The notes under the pieces: model-generated | Databases searched by the model: none | The model's input: only the letters and a program-made list of their open reading frames with translations | Told to the model about the DNA's origin: nothing | Program-made: the position numbers and the translations under genes | Assembly: GCF_012935715.1 (NCBI RefSeq) | Contig: NZ_CP052860.1 | Coordinates: 3,410,001 to 3,474,000 of the forward strand | DNA: 64,000 nucleotides | Direction: 5' to 3' | Source: Pseudomonas sp. ADAK13 | Lineage (GTDB): Bacteria; Pseudomonadota; Gammaproteobacteria; Pseudomonadales; Pseudomonadaceae | Shown: piece after piece, positions 35,040-42,969 of the stretch | How positions within the stretch are numbered: position 1 is the stretch's first letter | Layout: each line of letters opens with the position of its first letter

Positions 35040-35324
35040 ATGGAAAGTATCAGCCTATTGCTCGGTGAAGCACTGAGCCCTTACCAGGTCACGCTGACCA
35101 CCTCGGGTGTGCAGGGCGAATGCCTTGTGACCGTAAAGAATCCAGCCGGTGCGATTGTGGTCGAACGCGAAGTCGACCAGGCCCAATTGACCGATAAGCG
35201 TGCGTTGGTGGATGTGGTGGACTGTTTGCACCGCGACCTGATGATTGCCGAGGGACGCCTGGAACCCTCGGTCATAGCGGCCTTGCGCAATGCGGCCCTG
35301 ACCCGGCCCATTGTCTGCGCATGA
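35040..35324 (+). CDS. DUF3509 family protein
   Basis: A 94-residue protein (MESISLLLGEALSPYQVTLT, later VVDCLHRDLMIAEGRLEP) typical of DUF3509, a Pseudomonas family of small cytosolic proteins without known function. GTG codons at 35028 and 35031 are alternative starts; I chose the ATG, where the conserved sequence begins. It is followed by a terminator. The 293-bp gap before it holds no gene that I can support. Confidence 0.75.
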   Translation: MESISLLLGEALSPYQVTLTTSGVQGECLVTVKNPAGAIVVEREVDQAQLTDKRALVDVVDCLHRDLMIAEGRLEPSVIAALRNAALTRPIVCA

Positions 35325-35444
35325 AGATTTATTTTTGTTGGGAACCTTCCTACGGCAAGGTGAGTCAGATTTTGTAACAGCGAGATCAAGCATTGTGCTC
35401 CGGTGCTTGTCGCTCGTTGTTACTGGTCTTTGTAGGCCCTTATT

Positions 35445-35483
35445 AACCCCGAGTTGTCTCCCCACTGCTCGGGGTTTCTTTTT
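35445..35483 (+). terminator. Terminator after the DUF3509 gene
   Basis: AACCCCGAG/CTCGGGGTT 9-bp stem with a 14-base loop, then TTTCTTTTT. Confidence 0.82.
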
Positions 35484-35495
35484 GCCTGCGATTTG

Positions 35496-36374
35496 TCATG
35501 GGCCGGCGACATCCTGGAAAAACGTCGGGTTGTCGTTGAGGTATTGCGCACGCATGACCGGGTCGAGCCATGAGGCGTAAGACTGTCGCAGTTGCTCCTG
35601 CGGGATCTCGCGCAGCACCTGGTTGATCCGCTCGATGGCCTCGCGACCCGCCGGGGTGTCAGTGCAGGCAATCCGGGTCAGTTGATAGGGCGGGGTGCCT
35701 TTGATGGGGTAGAAGACCAGGTCCTGTGGATCGATGCCCTGTTGCAACGCTTGATAGCGAACTTCGGTCCAGTAACCCAGTACCGCCTCCAGCCGACCCT
35801 TTCGTTGCATTTGCAGCAGGCTGCCGAGGGCATCATTGCCGTAGTGCGGTGCCAGCTTGTGGGCACTGGCGTGCTTCAGCGCTTCATCGATGATGGCGCC
35901 ATAGCTGCGTTCGGCGATGACGCCAAGGCGCGCATCCCTGGCACTCAAAAACGCCTCCAGGTCAAACAGGCCATCCTCCACAAACGGCGCCAGCGCCGCC
36001 CGCTGACTCTGGCGGATCGTCACGCCATTGCTCACGGTCGCAAAGGCCTGGGCGGAAAACACAATGGTTTTCGCGCGTTCTGCGGTCCACAGCAGGGACG
36101 GGTCGCAGGTCAGCGTGCTCGGGTCGCGGAGCATTTGCATGCCGCGCGCACGGTTCACGTGGAGGATCTGGTGCCGATACTCCGGCATGTGCTCGGCGAG
36201 TATCGGCAGCAGTTGGTCGAGGGCACCCTGGCCTTTTTGCGGGCCCTCGAAAATCGTCACCGGCGGCAGGTCACGCAACAGCCAGATCAAGGTGTCGTCG
36301 GCGTGGCTCGACAGCGGCCACCCCCCGAGCAGTGAACCCAGGAGGCAGAGTCGAATGATGAAGCGCCGGGCCAT
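35496..36374 (-). CDS. Periplasmic solute-binding-like protein (TIGR02285 type)
   Basis: A 292-residue exported protein: signal peptide (1 to about 25, LCLLGSLLGGWPLSSHA) followed by a type II periplasmic binding fold (IWLLRDLPPVTIFEGPQKGQ, later LEAVLGYWTEVRYQAL). This looks like the TIGR02285 family, stand-alone relatives of SBP_bac_3 proteins that usually have no ABC transporter beside them. Ligand unknown. Its ATG overlaps the CoA-transferase stop by one base, so the two are translationally coupled; the reason is not obvious. Confidence 0.78.
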   Translation of the reverse strand: MARRFIIRLCLLGSLLGGWPLSSHADDTLIWLLRDLPPVTIFEGPQKGQGALDQLLPILAEHMPEYRHQILHVNRARGMQMLRDPSTLTCDPSLLWTAERAKTIVFSAQAFATVSNGVTIRQSQRAALAPFVEDGLFDLEAFLSARDARLGVIAERSYGAIIDEALKHASAHKLAPHYGNDALGSLLQMQRKGRLEAVLGYWTEVRYQALQQGIDPQDLVFYPIKGTPPYQLTRIACTDTPAGREAIERINQVLREIPQEQLRQSYASWLDPVMRAQYLNDNPTFFQDVAGP

Positions 36375-37573
36375 CAGATCGCGCCATCCTCGCGCAGTCG
36401 GGTAATGGCCGCCGTGTCGTAGCCCAGTTCGTTGAGCAGCACGCTGTTGTGCTCACCCAACTGCGGGCCGACCCACTCACAACTGCCGGGCGTGTCCGAC
36501 AGTTTGGGCACGATGCCCGGCATCTTGAAGTCCTTGCCGCCGGGGAGCTGCGCCTTGAGGAACATCTCGCGGGCGAGAAACTGCGGGTCTCCCAGCATGT
36601 CTTCGGCGCTGTAGATGCGGCTGGCGGGCACTTCGGCCTTGTTCAGCTGTTCGACCACCTGCTCTAACGGCAGCGAATTGACCCAGCGATCAATCACCCC
36701 ATACAGCTCATCGCGGCGGCTGTCGCGGCCATCGTTGCTGGCCAGGGCCGGGTCGTTGGCCAGGTCGTCCCGACCAATGGCCGACATGAAGCGCTTGAAG
36801 ATCGCATCGCCATTGGCGCCGATTTGCACATGTTTGCCATCGGCGCTGGTGTGGATCGAGGAGGGTGTAATGCCGGGCATGATGTTACCGGTGCGCTCGC
36901 GGATAAAGCCGAAAACGTCGAACTCCGGGATCATGCTCTCCATCATCGCGAAGATCGCCTCATACAGCGCCACATCCACGACCTGGCCGAGCCCGCCATT
37001 CACTTCGCGATGACGCAAGGCCATCAGCGCCCCAATTACTGCCCACAACGCCGCGATCGAGTCGCCAATGGAAATCCCGGTGCGCACCGGAGGGCGGTCC
37101 TCGAAGCCGGTGATGTAGCGCAGGCCGCCCATCGACTCGCCCACCGCGCCAAACCCGGGCTGATCCTTCATCGGCCCGGTCTGGCCAAAACCCGAGAGGC
37201 GCACCATCACCAGCTTCGGGTTCAGGGCGTGCAAGGTTTCCCAGCCCAGGCCGAGCTTTTCCAGCACGCCAGGGCGAAAATTCTCGATCAGGATGTCTGC
37301 ATCCGCCAACAGCTGCTTGAGGATCGCCAGGCCGTCCGGGTGTTTCAGGTTCAGGGTCAGGGATTTTTTGTTGCGCGCCTGCACAAACCACCACAGCGAG
37401 GTGCCCTCATACAGCTTGCGCCACTTGCGCAACGGGTCGCCGCCATCCGGGGATTCGACCTTGATCACCTCGGCGCCGAACTCGGCGCAGATGCGGGACG
37501 CGAACGGGCCGGCAATCAGGGTGCCGAGTTCGATGACTTTCAGGCCGGCAAGCGGTTTGGCGGTAAACGACAT
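36374..37573 (-). CDS. Family III (CaiB/BaiF) CoA-transferase
   Basis: A 399-residue enzyme with the family's interlocked-ring motifs: LKVIELGTLIAGPFASRICA near the start, LIENFRPGVLEKLG (about 95-108), VRLSGFGQTGPMKDQPGFGA (about 124-143) and the nucleophile Asp D171 in ISIGDSIAALWA. Such enzymes move CoA between carboxylic acids through an aspartyl-CoA anhydride. Relatives act on succinyl-CoA with glutarate, itaconate or malate; the acceptor here cannot be read from the sequence. There is no linked dehydrogenase. Coupled to the following binding-protein gene. Confidence 0.87.
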   Translation of the reverse strand: MSFTAKPLAGLKVIELGTLIAGPFASRICAEFGAEVIKVESPDGGDPLRKWRKLYEGTSLWWFVQARNKKSLTLNLKHPDGLAILKQLLADADILIENFRPGVLEKLGLGWETLHALNPKLVMVRLSGFGQTGPMKDQPGFGAVGESMGGLRYITGFEDRPPVRTGISIGDSIAALWAVIGALMALRHREVNGGLGQVVDVALYEAIFAMMESMIPEFDVFGFIRERTGNIMPGITPSSIHTSADGKHVQIGANGDAIFKRFMSAIGRDDLANDPALASNDGRDSRRDELYGVIDRWVNSLPLEQVVEQLNKAEVPASRIYSAEDMLGDPQFLAREMFLKAQLPGGKDFKMPGIVPKLSDTPGSCEWVGPQLGEHNSVLLNELGYDTAAITRLREDGAI

Positions 37574-37721
37574 GAGGATCCTTTCAGGCGCGGTACGGGG
37601 ATGTGATGCCTTTTAACATAGGCGAGTGGCGCAGTGATAAGGATGATGCAGCGCAGGATTCGTTGAATCACCTCGCCATCGGTTAGACTTGCCGCCTTTC
37701 CCTGTCTCTAGAAGTCCGTTC

Positions 37722-38264
37722 ATGGCCCAGCCGTCCACGACCTACAAGTTTGAACTCAACCTCACCGACCTTGACCGTTCGGTGTACGAGAGCGTCAAGC
37801 AGACCATCGCCCGCCATCCTTCGGAAACCGAAGAGCGCATGACCGTGCGTTTGCTGGCCTACGCCCTTTTCTACAACGAGCAGTTGTCTTTTGGTCGTGG
37901 CCTGTCAGATGTAGACGAGCCGGCACTGTGGGAAAAAAGCCTGGATGATCGCGTCCTGCACTGGATCGAAGTCGGCCAGCCGGATGCGGACCGCCTGACC
38001 TGGTGTTCGCGCCGTACCGAACGCACCACCTTGCTGGCCTACGGCAGCTTGCGCGTCTGGGAAGGCAAAGTGGTACCGGTGGCGAAAAACCTGAAAAACG
38101 TGAGCATCGCCGCCGTACCCCAGGAAATCCTGGAAGTCCTGGCCAAGGACATGCCACGGGTGATCAAGTGGGACGTAATGATCAGCGAAGGCACGATCTT
38201 TGTGACCGATGACCGTGGCCAGCACGAAGTCCAGCTGGAGTGGCTGGCTGGCGAGCGCGGCTGA
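37722..38264 (+). CDS. yaeQ: YaeQ family protein
   Basis: A 180-residue protein (MAQPSTTYKFELNLTDLDRS, later RHPSETEERMTVRLLAYAL and FGRGLSDVDEPALW). This is the conserved YaeQ family with a restriction-endonuclease-like PD-(D/E)XK fold; YaeQ can suppress loss of RfaH in enterobacteria, but its biochemical role is unknown. I start it at the ATG at 37722 where the conserved sequence begins. Transcribed divergently from the CoA-transferase and followed by a REP pair. Confidence 0.9.
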   Translation: MAQPSTTYKFELNLTDLDRSVYESVKQTIARHPSETEERMTVRLLAYALFYNEQLSFGRGLSDVDEPALWEKSLDDRVLHWIEVGQPDADRLTWCSRRTERTTLLAYGSLRVWEGKVVPVAKNLKNVSIAAVPQEILEVLAKDMPRVIKWDVMISEGTIFVTDDRGQHEVQLEWLAGERG

Positions 38265-38294
38265 AACGTCGATAACTGATTGGACGCTGGTCGA

Positions 38295-38402
38295 GTGTGG
38301 GAGCTGTCGAGCTTTAGCGAGGCTGCGATGCAGGCGCTGCGGTCTGACAGGTACACCGAGGTGACCCTATCGCAGCCTCGCCGGGGCTCGACAGCTCCCA
38401 CA
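38295..38402. repeat. REP inverted pair (GTGGGAGCTGTCGAGC type)
   Basis: GTGTGGGAGCTGTCGAGC with AGCGAGGCTGCGAT, and the complement ATCGCAGCCTCGCCGGGGCT ending GACAGCTCCCACA, about 35 bp apart, in the 203-bp yaeQ-recJ gap. Confidence 0.82.
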
Positions 38403-38467
38403 AGGGATCACCGCTGTTTTCAGCATTAATTTTCAACGCTGTATTAATGAGAAGCTTCCGTCACCCC

Positions 38468-40177
38468 ATGCGTATCGATCCTCGCCCGTTGCCTGCCGTC
38501 TTGCCATTCCTCGGTGAATTGCCACCGTTGTTGACCCGTCTCTACGCCGCACGCGGGGTGCAATCGGAAGCCGAGCTGGATAAAAGCCTGGCGCGGCTGA
38601 TCCCGTATCAGCAGCTCAAGGGGATCGATGCCGCCGTGGACCTGCTGGTGACGGCCCTGGAACAGCGCCAGCGGATCCTGATCGTGGGGGACTTCGACGC
38701 CGACGGCGCCACCGCCAGCACCGTGGGCACCCTGGGCCTGCGCCTGCTGGGAGCTGCACACGTCGACTACCTGGTGCCCAACCGTTTCGAATACGGCTAC
38801 GGCCTGACCCCGGAAATCGTTGCGGTGGCCCTGCAGCGCCAGCCCCAGCTGCTGATCACCGTGGACAATGGCATCTCCAGCGTCGAAGGCGTGGCAGCGG
38901 CGAAAGCGGCGGGGCTCAAGGTGCTGGTCACTGACCACCACTTGCCGGGCGACGAACTGCCGGCGGCCGACGCGATCGTCAACCCGAACCAGCCGGGCTG
39001 TGAATTCCCCAGCAAGGCCCTGGCCGGTGTTGGCGTGATCTTCTACGTGCTGATGGCCCTGCGCGCACGCTTGCGCAGTTTGGGTTGGTACGAGAACACG
39101 CCACAGCCGAACATCGGCGAACTGCTGGACCTGGTAGCCCTGGGCAGCGTCGCCGACGTGGTCCCGCTGGACGCCAACAACCGCATCCTGGTCTACCAGG
39201 GCCTGGAACGCATTCGCGCCGGTCGCGCCCGGCCGGGGATCAAGGCGATCCTCGAAGTGGCCAAGCGCGATCACGCTCGCATTACCTCCACCGACCTCGG
39301 TTTTATCCTCGGCCCGCGCCTGAACGCCGCCGGTCGCCTGGATGACATGAGCCTGGGCATCGAATGCCTGCTCACCACGGATTTTGCCGCCGCCCGGGAA
39401 ATGGCCGCGCAGCTGGACGGCATGAACCAGGACCGCAAATCCATCGAACAAGGCATGCAGCGCGAGGCCCTGGCCCAGCTCAAGGACTTGCCGGTGGAGT
39501 CGATGCCGTATGGCTTGTGCCTGTTCGACCCGGAATGGCACCAGGGCGTCATCGGCATCCTCGCCTCGCGGATGAAAGAGCGCTACTTCCGCCCGACCAT
39601 CGCCTTTGCCGATGCCGGTGACGGCCTGCTCAAGGGCTCCGGGCGTTCCGTGCCGGGCTTTCATATCCGGGACGCGCTGGCCGTGGTGGCCAGCCAGCAT
39701 CCGACCCTGATCGCCAAGTACGGCGGCCACGCCATGGCCGCGGGTCTTACCTTGCCCGAGGCCAACTTCCCACTGTTCGCCGAGGCGTTTGACGCCGAAG
39801 TGCGTCGGCAACTGCGTGAAGAAGACCTGACGGGCCGACTACTGTCCGATGGCACCCTGGCGGTTGAAGAGTTTCACCTGGAACTGGCCCGCGCCCTGCG
39901 CAATGCCGGGCCGTGGGGGCAGCATTTTCCCGAGCCGTTGTTTCATGGGGTGTTCCAGTTGGTCGAGCAGCGCGTTGTCGGCGAGCGGCACCTGAAAGTG
40001 GTGCTCAAGAGCGAGTGTGGTTCGGTGAAACTGGATGGCATCGCGTTTGGTATCGACCGTGAAATCTGGCCCAACCCCACCATTCGCTGGGTGGAACTGG
40101 CCTACAAGCTCGACGTGAACGAGTTCCGGGGCCAGGAAACCGTGCAATTGATGATTGCCCACATCGAGCCGCGCTGA
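38468..40177 (+). CDS. recJ: Single-strand DNA-specific exonuclease RecJ
   Basis: A 569-residue 5'-3' exonuclease of the DHH family used in RecF-pathway recombination and mismatch and base-excision repair. Motifs: GDFDADGATAS (motif I, about 75-85), TVDNGISSV, TDHHLPGDELP (the DHH box, about 156-166), and the DHHA1 RNA-like substrate domain (FADAGDGLLKGSGRSVPGFH, then KYGGHAMAAGLTL), followed by the OB fold (about 450-569). The start at 38468 gives the usual length. Confidence 0.96.
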   Translation: MRIDPRPLPAVLPFLGELPPLLTRLYAARGVQSEAELDKSLARLIPYQQLKGIDAAVDLLVTALEQRQRILIVGDFDADGATASTVGTLGLRLLGAAHVDYLVPNRFEYGYGLTPEIVAVALQRQPQLLITVDNGISSVEGVAAAKAAGLKVLVTDHHLPGDELPAADAIVNPNQPGCEFPSKALAGVGVIFYVLMALRARLRSLGWYENTPQPNIGELLDLVALGSVADVVPLDANNRILVYQGLERIRAGRARPGIKAILEVAKRDHARITSTDLGFILGPRLNAAGRLDDMSLGIECLLTTDFAAAREMAAQLDGMNQDRKSIEQGMQREALAQLKDLPVESMPYGLCLFDPEWHQGVIGILASRMKERYFRPTIAFADAGDGLLKGSGRSVPGFHIRDALAVVASQHPTLIAKYGGHAMAAGLTLPEANFPLFAEAFDAEVRRQLREEDLTGRLLSDGTLAVEEFHLELARALRNAGPWGQHFPEPLFHGVFQLVEQRVVGERHLKVVLKSECGSVKLDGIAFGIDREIWPNPTIRWVELAYKLDVNEFRGQETVQLMIAHIEPR

Positions 40178-40251
40178 ACCCTGTGCAATCCTCTGTTGTC
40201 GACTAGTCTCTAAGCACTGTGTGATCGGTCTTGTGACCTTGTCTTATTTCA

Positions 40252-40273
40252 GCCCGCCGGGGACGGGTTTTTC
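40252..40273 (+). terminator. Weak terminator after recJ
   Basis: CCCG/CGGG short stem followed by TTTTTCG, 75 bp after the recJ stop. The stem is weak. Confidence 0.35.
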
Positions 40274-40328
40274 GTCGACCTTTCAAACAGAACCCTGGAG
40301 CCTGCCCACTGCATAAAAGAGGTGCCCC

Positions 40329-41435
40329 ATGAGTCTGCTGCTTGAACCCTATACCCTGCGCCAACTGACCCTGCTCAACCGCATTGCCGTGTCGCCGATG
40401 TGCCAGTATTCCAGTGCCGATGGCCTGGCCAATGACTGGCACCTGGTGCACCTCGGCAGCCGTGCCGTCGGCGGCGCCGGGCTGATTTTTACCGAAGCCA
40501 CCGCCGTCACCGCCGATGGTCGCATCACCGCCCAGGACCTGGGCCTGTGGAACGACGAACAGATCGAACCCCTGCAACGCATCACGCGCTTTATCAACGC
40601 CCAGGGCGCGGTGGCGGGTATTCAACTGGCCCATGCCGGGCGCAAGGCCAGTACCCACCGGCCGTGGATCGGCAAGCACGGCAGCGTCAAGCCGGAAGAC
40701 GGCGGCTGGGTGCCGGTGGGCCCATCGCCGATTGCCTTTGACCCGCAGCACACCTCGCCCAAGCAACTGGATGAAGGGCAGATTCAGCAAGTGATTGCGG
40801 ACTTTGTGGCCGCCGCCAAGCGCGCGTTGACCGCCGGTTTCAAAGTGGCGGAAATCCACGCCGCCCATGGCTACCTGTTGCATCAATTTCTCTCGCCCCT
40901 GAGCAATCAGCGCCAGGACCAGTACGGCGGCTCGTTCGAAAACCGCATCCGCCTGGTGCTGCAAGTGACCAAGGCGGTGCGCGAAACCTGGCCGCAGGAC
41001 CTGCCCCTGTTTGTGCGGGTGTCGGCCACCGATTGGGTCGAAGACGGCTGGAACCCGGATGAAACCGTGGAACTGGCCCGCCGCCTGAAAGACCTGGGCG
41101 TGGACCTGATCGACGTCTCCTCCGGTGGCACCGCCGCCAATGCGGAAATTCCGACCGGCCCCGGTTACCAGACCCGCTTCGCCGAGCGTGTGCGCAAGGA
41201 GTCGGGCATCGCCACCGGCACCGTGGGCATGATTACCGAGCCCGCCCAGGCCGAGCACATTCTGCGCACCTGCCAGGCCGATATCATTTTCCTCGCCCGT
41301 GAACTGCTGCGTGATCCGTACTGGCCGCTGCATGCCGACGATGACCTGGGTGGGCGCAAGGCGACCTGGCCGGCGCAGTACCAGCGCGCAACCCATCGGG
41401 ACCAGCCGATTCATGAGTCGGATCTGCGGGATTGA
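40329..41435 (+). CDS. Old yellow enzyme, XenA/YqjM (NamA) type
   Basis: A 368-residue FMN-dependent TIM-barrel ene-reductase. The class II markers are present: N-terminal VSPMCQYSS with the redox-tuning Cys, QLAHAGRKAS, and HAAHGYLLHQFLSPLSNQR with the substrate His pair plus YGGSFENRIR. It reduces activated C=C bonds of enones and often nitro compounds with NAD(P)H; the natural substrate is unknown. Closest by memory to XenA of P. putida, but not identical in the first 50 residues, so I leave the symbol blank. Ends at a strong terminator. Confidence 0.88.
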   Translation: MSLLLEPYTLRQLTLLNRIAVSPMCQYSSADGLANDWHLVHLGSRAVGGAGLIFTEATAVTADGRITAQDLGLWNDEQIEPLQRITRFINAQGAVAGIQLAHAGRKASTHRPWIGKHGSVKPEDGGWVPVGPSPIAFDPQHTSPKQLDEGQIQQVIADFVAAAKRALTAGFKVAEIHAAHGYLLHQFLSPLSNQRQDQYGGSFENRIRLVLQVTKAVRETWPQDLPLFVRVSATDWVEDGWNPDETVELARRLKDLGVDLIDVSSGGTAANAEIPTGPGYQTRFAERVRKESGIATGTVGMITEPAQAEHILRTCQADIIFLARELLRDPYWPLHADDDLGGRKATWPAQYQRATHRDQPIHESDLRD

Positions 41436-41461
41436 TAGGTACAGGAATCGTGGTAAACATG

Positions 41462-41491
41462 AAAACCCGCCCTTGAACCGGCGGGTTTTTT
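41462..41491 (+). terminator. Terminator after the old yellow enzyme gene
   Basis: AAAACCCGCC/GGCGGGTTTT 10-bp stem with an 8-base loop and T-run; symmetric, so it could act in both directions. Confidence 0.9.
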
Positions 41492-41516
41492 ATTGGCTTC
41501 AACACCGGAGAAACCC

Positions 41517-42017
41517 ATGTTGCACCTGATCTGCGGCAAAATCGCGTCCGGCAAGTCGACCCTGACCCAGCAGTTGTCGCAGGCCCCCCAGGCGGTATTG
41601 ATCAGCGAAGATGAGTGGCTGTCGCGCCTTTATCCCGGGCAGATCAACGCCCTTGGCGACTATGTACGCTGCACCGGCCAGCTGCGCGATGCGTTGACGG
41701 CGCATATCATTTCGTTGCTCAAGGCCGGTATCTCGGTGGTGCTGGATTTTCCCGCCAACACCTTGGCCAGTCGCCGCTGGATGCGTTCGTTGTTCGAGGG
41801 CGCGGGCGCTGACCACCAATTGCATTACCTGGACGTGCCGGACGAGGTCTGCAAGGCACGCCTGCGTGCGCGTAACGCCGCCGGCACCCACGCGTTCGAA
41901 ACCAGCGACGCCCAGTTCGACCTGATCACGGGCTATTTCGAAGCGCCAACGCCTGCTGAAGGCTTCAATCTTGTTCACTATCAGCCATCGGAAACACAGC
42001 ATGTTGATCAAGCGTGA
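41517..42017 (+). CDS. P-loop kinase-like ATP-binding protein (zeta/Cpt-like fold)
   Basis: A 166-residue protein with Walker A in LICGKIASGKSTLTQQL (about 4-20), an acidic residue pair after ISEDEWLSRLYP, SVVLDFPAN as Walker B-like strand and a LID segment with Arg (CKARLRARNAAG). This is the small AAA_33 kinase fold shared by zeta toxins, chloramphenicol phosphotransferase and metabolite kinases. Substrate unknown. GGAG lies before the ATG at 41517. Its end overlaps the GNAT gene by 17 bp, so both proteins are made together. Confidence 0.78.
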   Translation: MLHLICGKIASGKSTLTQQLSQAPQAVLISEDEWLSRLYPGQINALGDYVRCTGQLRDALTAHIISLLKAGISVVLDFPANTLASRRWMRSLFEGAGADHQLHYLDVPDEVCKARLRARNAAGTHAFETSDAQFDLITGYFEAPTPAEGFNLVHYQPSETQHVDQA

Positions 42018-42537
42018 TCTCGCCGAAAAGGACCTGCCGCTGCTGGCGCTGATTGACCGCACCGAACGGGTCGAGGCGTGCTATCGGGTGGAACACGGCG
42101 AGTTGCTGCTGTACCCCGAATTCCACGACATGCGCGGCTGGCCCGAGGGCGAGGCCGAGCAGGACGCCGTGGCCCTGCATGCATGCCTCAAGCGCGGTGG
42201 TTGGCTGCACGGGGTGTTCGACGGTGAAAGGCTGCTGGCCGCCGTGGTGGTGGACAACCGGGTTATCCACACTCAGGGCCTGCAGATGCGCCAGCTCAAA
42301 TTCCTGCATGTGAGCCACGGCGCCCGTGGCCTGGGCCTCGGTGGCCAGCTGTTTGCCCTGGCTTGTGGGCACGCCCGCGCAGCCGGCGCCGAGGCGTTAT
42401 ATGTATCGGCCACGGAGTCACGTAACACGGTGGAGTTCTATCTCAGGCACGGTTGCCGCCTGCTCAAACAGCCGGACCCCGAGCTGTATCAACAGGAACC
42501 GCACGACATCCATTTGTATCGTCCGCTTGTGGGATAG
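42001..42537 (+). CDS. GNAT-family N-acetyltransferase
   Basis: A 178-residue acetyltransferase: the acetyl-CoA loop is in KFLHVSHGARGLGLGGQLFA (about 99-118, R/Q-x-x-G-x-G/A pattern), followed by AGAEALYVSATESRNTVEFY typical of strand 6-7 and the helix after it. The first 90 residues are more divergent and may form the acceptor pocket. Start ATG at 42001 lies inside the kinase gene. Acceptor unknown; a small molecule or protein are both possible. Confidence 0.8.
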   Translation: MLIKRDLAEKDLPLLALIDRTERVEACYRVEHGELLLYPEFHDMRGWPEGEAEQDAVALHACLKRGGWLHGVFDGERLLAAVVVDNRVIHTQGLQMRQLKFLHVSHGARGLGLGGQLFALACGHARAAGAEALYVSATESRNTVEFYLRHGCRLLKQPDPELYQQEPHDIHLYRPLVG

Positions 42538-42738
42538 CGCTGTAGGTCATTGCCCCGTAAGCGTTTTTTTCAAGTGATTACTCTAAAAAGTCTCACGCCC
42601 GGCAAGATAGTTTCTACCCTTACGGTAAGTCTGATCTCTGGCCCAGGAAGTCAGTCGGTTGATCCTCGCAGGCATTGCGTGTCGGGGGATGAGGTGATGG
42701 GCAATCAGGAGCAGTCGATTGATACGAGGAGACAGTCC

Positions 42739-42924
42739 ATGGCCAAGTCTTGTGGTGTTGCGGGTGTTGTGTCGTCTTTTCTGGCCCGCAGGATGTCGTT
42801 GCGTGGCAAACGCTTGAGTTCGGACGAGGAGCAATTGCTGGAACAGTACCGCGCCCTCACCGAGAGTGATCAGGTGGCGATGCGGTACTTGATCGGGGCG
42901 ATGAAGAGTATTTCGCGGTTCTGA
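42739..42924 (+). CDS. Small hypothetical protein (61 aa)
   Basis: Starts at the ATG at 42739, preceded by GAGGAG. The 61 residues have a basic N-terminal part (SFLARRMSLRGKRLS) and a C-terminal helix pair (SDEEQLLEQYRALTESDQVA, then MRYLIGAMKSISRF) like the dimerisation tail of some small Xre-type regulators, but no helix-turn-helix is present. The 200 bp before it contain no other supported gene. Unknown function. Confidence 0.5.
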   Translation: MAKSCGVAGVVSSFLARRMSLRGKRLSSDEEQLLEQYRALTESDQVAMRYLIGAMKSISRF

Positions 42925-42938
42925 AAGCGCCGAAGGGG

Positions 42939-42962
42939 CGTTCCCACGCACGCGTGGGAACG
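42939..42962. repeat. Palindrome at the convergent gene ends
   Basis: CGTTCCCACG-CACG-CGTGGGAACG, a 10-bp perfect stem between the convergent 61-aa gene and opgD; no T-run. Common type of intergenic palindrome, possibly a bidirectional transcript end. Confidence 0.65.
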
Positions 42963-42969
42963 TTCGGTA

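Noticed and set aside
42550..42738. N-terminal extension of the 61-aa gene
   Set aside because: The upstream part of the frame has no ribosome site at its ATG, whereas the internal ATG at 42739 has a strong one.
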